A stretch of 8,423 nt of DNA, from contig DHLW01000039.1 of the NCBI GenBank assembly GCA_002405485.1, forward strand, positions 367 through 8,789, written 5' to 3'. The notes beneath the pieces are model-generated. The model did not search any database and had not been told where the DNA came from. It worked only from the letters and a program-made list of their open reading frames with translations. This stretch comes from Phycisphaerales bacterium UBA4658 (GTDB taxonomy: Bacteria > Planctomycetota > Phycisphaerae > Phycisphaerales > UBA1924). Below, in pieces: positions 6,391 to 8,423 of the stretch. The translations under genes were made by a program, and so were the position numbers. Each line of letters begins with the position of its first letter. Position 1 is the first letter of the stretch.

Positions 6391-7833
6391 ATGAACACTC
6401 TCGACGATTTCCATGACTCCGCGGCCATCGTCTCCAGCGGTGATGAGATCATGCTCGGCCAGCTTCAGGACACTAACGCGAGGTGGATCGCCGAACAGCT
6501 TGTCGGGATGGGCGTTCGTCCGGTCGAGTTTGCATCCGTCGGCGACGATGCGGAGCAGATCGCCGGTACGCTTGATCGGCTGTCGAGCCGCGTGCCGCTG
6601 ATCATCATGACCGGCGGGCTGGGCCCGACCGAGGGTGATCTGACGCGAGCCGGGCTTGCGCGTGCGCTCGGCGACGATCTGGTTCTGGACCCGGTCGCTC
6701 AAGCGGATCTGGATGCAAAGCTCCGGACCCGGGGGCGGCAGATGACCGAGGCGCAGGCACGGCAGGCGATGCGCCCGGCCGGGGCACGCTGCCTGCCGAA
6801 CGCAGTCGGCACCGCGCCGGGGCTGCACGCGGTGCTGCCACGCACCGGGTCGCGTGAGCGGGCGTGCGAGATCGTGTGCCTTCCCGGTCCGCCCAATGAG
6901 CTCAAGCCGATGTGGAGCAAGGAAGTCGCGCCGCTGATCCGACCGCTGAGTGGTCGACCGATCGTGACGCGGCTGATGACGGTCGTGGGCATCGCCGAGA
7001 GTGATCTGGTCAAGCGGCTGGGCCCGCTCATGGCTCGTGACCGTGTTCCGCTCATCGGCGTGACGGCGAGCGACGGCGTGCTGACGATCCGGCTGCGCTG
7101 CGAGAGCGTCCCCGACGCCGCACGAGCGCGAGCGCTCGTGGATGCGGATGCCGAAGACCTGAAGCGACAGCTTGGTGTGCATGTGGTTTCGGATCGGGGA
7201 ACATCGGTTCCGACCGTGATTGTCCAGACACTTGCCGCGCGTGGGCGCTCGCTGACGACGGTTGAGTCCTGCACGGGTGGCATGTTGGGTCAGATGCTCA
7301 CGGATGTTCCGGGATCATCCTCGGCGTATGTGGGTGGATGGGTCACCTACAGCAACGCGCTGAAGACCGAACTGGTGGGTGTTCGGAGTGATCTCATCGC
7401 GCGGCACGGCGCGGTAAGTCGTGAGGTGGCGTCGGCGATGGCCATGGGAGGACTCCAGCGCAGCGGCGCGGACGCCGCACTGGCCATCACAGGTGTTGCG
7501 GGGCCGGACGGCGGGACTCCCGAGAAGCCCGTCGGGACGGTGTGGATAGCCGCTGCATTCAAGGCAGACCAGCTGGCCACGAATGAGGCCGCGCACGGGA
7601 GCAGTGGGGGAGTGGCGTCCGGAGCGCTGGCGCAGGCGAGGTCGCTCGACGTTCAGGAACGCACCGATGGCGTCGTTGTGGATGCGCGACGCCTGTCGAT
7701 TCCCGGAAGTCGAGCGGACGTTCGGCGACGTGCGGCGGGCGCGGCGCTGGCCCTGCTCTGGTTCTACCTTCAGTCATCAGGAAGCGAGCCGGGATCGCCG
7801 CCGTCGCGACTGCTTTGGGAGATGCCGAGCTAG
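6391..7833 (+). CDS. cinA: CinA: MoCF-like domain fused to nicotinamide-nucleotide amidohydrolase
   Basis: The 480-residue protein has both CinA parts. Residues about 10-180 form the MoaB/Mog-like domain, with SSGDEIMLGQLQDTNAR (15-31), TGGLGPTEGDLTR (74-86) and LPGPPNELKPMW (164-175). A linker domain follows, then the PncC amidohydrolase from about 272, with VESCTGG (291-297, presumed nucleophile Ser293), YSNALKTELVGV (320-331) and ITGVAGPDGGTPEKPVGTVW (366-385). In characterised members the PncC part deamidates nicotinamide mononucleotide to nicotinate mononucleotide for NAD recycling, and the first domain has pyrophosphatase activity. About 42 residues separate VWIAAAF from RRLSIPGSRADVRRRAA, roughly 25-30 more than I expect, rich in Ala, Gly and Ser. 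A short tail follows Leu460. The start at 6391 fits the family N-terminus, with only a weak GGA three bases upstream. The gene lies 27 bases behind pyk, so it is probably in the same operon. Confidence 0.93.
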   Translation: MNTLDDFHDSAAIVSSGDEIMLGQLQDTNARWIAEQLVGMGVRPVEFASVGDDAEQIAGTLDRLSSRVPLIIMTGGLGPTEGDLTRAGLARALGDDLVLDPVAQADLDAKLRTRGRQMTEAQARQAMRPAGARCLPNAVGTAPGLHAVLPRTGSRERACEIVCLPGPPNELKPMWSKEVAPLIRPLSGRPIVTRLMTVVGIAESDLVKRLGPLMARDRVPLIGVTASDGVLTIRLRCESVPDAARARALVDADAEDLKRQLGVHVVSDRGTSVPTVIVQTLAARGRSLTTVESCTGGMLGQMLTDVPGSSSAYVGGWVTYSNALKTELVGVRSDLIARHGAVSREVASAMAMGGLQRSGADAALAITGVAGPDGGTPEKPVGTVWIAAAFKADQLATNEAAHGSSGGVASGALAQARSLDVQERTDGVVVDARRLSIPGSRADVRRRAAGAALALLWFYLQSSGSEPGSPPSRLLWEMPS

Positions 7834-7854
7834 TCCAAGCGTGGACATTTGACA

Positions 7855-7870
7855 GGCTCGAAACCGAGCC
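7855..7870 (+). terminator. Small hairpin after cinA, possible weak terminator
   Basis: GGCTCG and CGAGCC form a perfect six-pair stem around the loop AAAC, starting 21 bases after the cinA stop. No T-run follows, so it may instead be a 3'-end stabiliser, a Rho-assisted stop or chance. A TTGACA hexamer (7849-7854) abuts it, but no -10 box stands at the right distance. Confidence 0.3.
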
Positions 7871-7971
7871 CACTCCCGAACTCGCCGAACCGGCCGAGAC
7901 AGCCAAGACACCCGAAACACCCGACTCGGGCGCGAACAGAAGAGACCGCCAAGTCCCGCGAGCTGCAGGTG

Positions 7972-7999
7972 TGGCGAACGCGTGGCAGAGTGGTATACT
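7972..7999 (+). promoter_or_regulatory. Promoter of the tRNA-Gly gene
   Basis: TATACT (7994-7999) is a five-of-six -10 box ending nine bases before the tRNA, placing transcription start around 8006 with almost no 5' leader. TGGCGA (7972-7977) with a 16-base spacer is a weak -35 candidate. Confidence 0.55.
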
Positions 8000-8008
8000 T
8001 CGGAGACC

Positions 8009-8083
8009 GCGGGCGTAGTTCAGCGGTAGAACGTCAGCTTCCCAAGCTGAATGTCGCGGGTTCGATCCCCGCCGCCCGCTCCA
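8009..8083 (+). tRNA. tRNA-Gly (anticodon CCC), CCA encoded
   Basis: All arms can be folded by eye. Acceptor GCGGGCG (8009-8015) pairs perfectly with CGCCCGC (8073-8079). The D stem is GTTC/GAAC (8018-8021 with 8029-8032). The anticodon stem TCAGC/GCTGA (8034-8038 with 8046-8050) surrounds the loop TTCCCAA with anticodon CCC at 8041-8043, which reads GGG. A five-base variable region follows, then the T stem GCGGG/CCCGC around TTCGATC. The discriminator is T (8080), as usual for bacterial tRNA-Gly, and CCA is encoded at 8081-8083. It has its own -10 box and is not part of a visible tRNA cluster. Confidence 0.97.
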
Positions 8084-8100
8084 GTTCAACTCCAGTCCTG

Positions 8101-8112
8101 CCAAGTACTTGG
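8101..8112. repeat. Perfect 12-base palindrome 17 bases after the tRNA
   Basis: CCAAGTACTTGG reads identically on both strands. It could be a site for a dimeric DNA-binding protein or part of a 3' hairpin of the tRNA transcript. Its closeness to the next inverted repeat is noted under findings. Confidence 0.45.
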
Positions 8113-8116
8113 GCAC

Positions 8117-8135
8117 TTCGCCTCGCCGAGGCGAA
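8117..8135 (+). terminator. Eight-pair hairpin, candidate tRNA transcript end
   Basis: TTCGCCTC (8117-8124) and GAGGCGAA (8128-8135) are perfect complements around the three-base loop GCC. The hairpin begins 33 bases after the tRNA CCA. No T-run follows, so it would be an atypical terminator or a processing barrier for the precursor. Confidence 0.35.
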
Positions 8136-8205
8136 CGCACCGAAGCTCGCCGAACTGCGGTACGAACACAGCGGGAACACCGTGGGGACGCAGCAGAAGC
8201 TGCGG

Positions 8206-8319
8206 GTGCCCGTGCCGTCACTGCGCCGGCCGAGCGGTCAAGGCATCACATTCCTCCGGGCCGCCGAAGGCCAGCGGCACGACCCCGCCGCGATCACCCA
8301 GGATTGGACCCGCCGATGA
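8206..8319 (+). CDS. Small hypothetical open frame, low confidence
   Basis: A GTG at 8206 would give 37 residues beginning VPVPSLRRPSGQG; another in-frame GTG at 8182 adds eight. Third positions are mostly G or C, and the TGA overlaps the next ATG as ATGA, the pattern of coupled genes. Against it, no good ribosome site is visible, the length is tiny and I do not recognise the product. The start faintly recalls the RHKxSGQ opening of some planctomycete integrases, but nothing further supports that. Confidence 0.18.
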   Translation: MPVPSLRRPSGQGITFLRAAEGQRHDPAAITQDWTRR

Positions 8320-8423
8320 GCGGATCCCCGGGCAACACCGGCCGCGGCCGGGCTCGGCGGCACGGGCCGCGAGGCAGCCATCGGCTCACCGTCGATCTGG
8401 CTAGTCCCAAAACAAGCGAATGG
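8316..8423 (+). CDS. Hypothetical open frame running off the right edge
   Basis: The ATG at 8316 overlaps the preceding TGA by four bases and the frame stays open for 36 codons to the window end. The visible part starts MSGSPGNTGRGR, is rich in Gly and Arg, and continues with RLTVDLASPKTSEW. Codon third positions are GC-rich but become less so near the edge. I do not recognise a family. It may be the start of a real gene or chance in GC-rich DNA. Confidence 0.22.
   Translation, partial: MSGSPGNTGRGRARRHGPRGSHRLTVDLASPKTSEW

Larger units (their letters stand above)
8084..8423. other. Region behind the tRNA without a recognisable gene
   Basis: These 340 bases hold two short palindromic elements (8101-8135), a GC-rich palindrome (8338-8351) and two weak overlapping plus-strand frames described separately. 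I see no clear T-tract terminator for the tRNA, no second copy of the tRNA 3' end within the window and no recognisable integrase. Minus-strand frames here are only antisense of the tRNA and cinA side. It is either a leader for a gene beyond the edge or degraded sequence. Confidence 0.5.

Noticed and set aside
4963..7182. A 739-residue minus-strand open frame opposite pyk and cinA
   Set aside because: Its composition is Arg/His-rich with no recognisable motif, and both plus-strand genes beneath it are conserved enzymes.
7849..7854. Perfect TTGACA -35 hexamer after cinA
   Set aside because: No -10 box stands 16-18 bases downstream; the sequence there is ACTCCC.
7881..8155. Direct repeat CTCGCCGAAC at 7881-7890 and 8146-8155 flanking the tRNA
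   Set aside because: Only ten bases of common GC-rich sequence, not at the tRNA 3' end and without extended similarity, so it is weak as an attachment-site pair.
7559..8221. A 220-residue minus-strand open frame containing RRGSNPRHSAWEADVLPLNYARG
   Set aside because: That peptide is the antisense translation of the tRNA-Gly gene, a well-known artefact, and the rest is antisense of cinA and the gap.
1..8423. CRISPR arrays, insertion sequences, toxin-antitoxin or defence genes
   Set aside because: I looked for regularly spaced repeats, transposase motifs and small paired genes and saw none that could be supported.

Overview
The window comes from a GC-rich bacterium (very high G+C at third codon positions) and reads mostly as ordinary chromosomal housekeeping DNA. 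The gene styles, scarce Shine-Dalgarno signals and possibly leaderless starts would fit a planctomycete, perhaps a Phycisphaerae relative. That placement is an impression from the sequence, not a search result.

Layout, left to right. Positions 1-149 hold the last 48 codons of a gene entering from the left, resembling the C-terminal helices of a globin. A strong intrinsic terminator follows (197-229), with a possible -10 box for the next gene inside it. At 274-2139 is aspS, a bacterial-type aspartyl-tRNA synthetase with a histidine at the position linked to relaxed Asp/Asn tRNA specificity. Convergent to it is a classical short-chain dehydrogenase/reductase (2166-2915, minus). An 80-base divergent gap then separates it from a plus-strand gene run: an iron-type extracellular solute-binding protein with a long C-terminal extension (2996-4795), pyruvate kinase (4792-6363, overlapping the previous stop by 4 bases) and a full two-domain CinA (6391-7833). 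These three probably form an operon. After a 175-base gap with a small hairpin and a promoter comes tRNA-Gly(CCC) with encoded CCA (8009-8083). The last 340 bases hold palindromes and two weak open frames, the second running off the window edge.

Functionally, aspS and the tRNA serve translation, pyruvate kinase makes ATP and pyruvate at the end of glycolysis, and CinA is expected to recycle pyridine nucleotides. The binding protein would capture a ligand outside the cytoplasm, but no permease or ATPase for it lies in the window.

I found no convincing undescribed system. The points most worth a second look are the mirrored -10/ATG signals of the divergent gene pair, the residue signature of a K+-independent pyruvate kinase, the stop/start overlap of a transport-type protein with pyruvate kinase, a strong GATC-producing codon-context bias, an insertion in the CinA amidohydrolase domain, and the unexplained sequence downstream of the tRNA.
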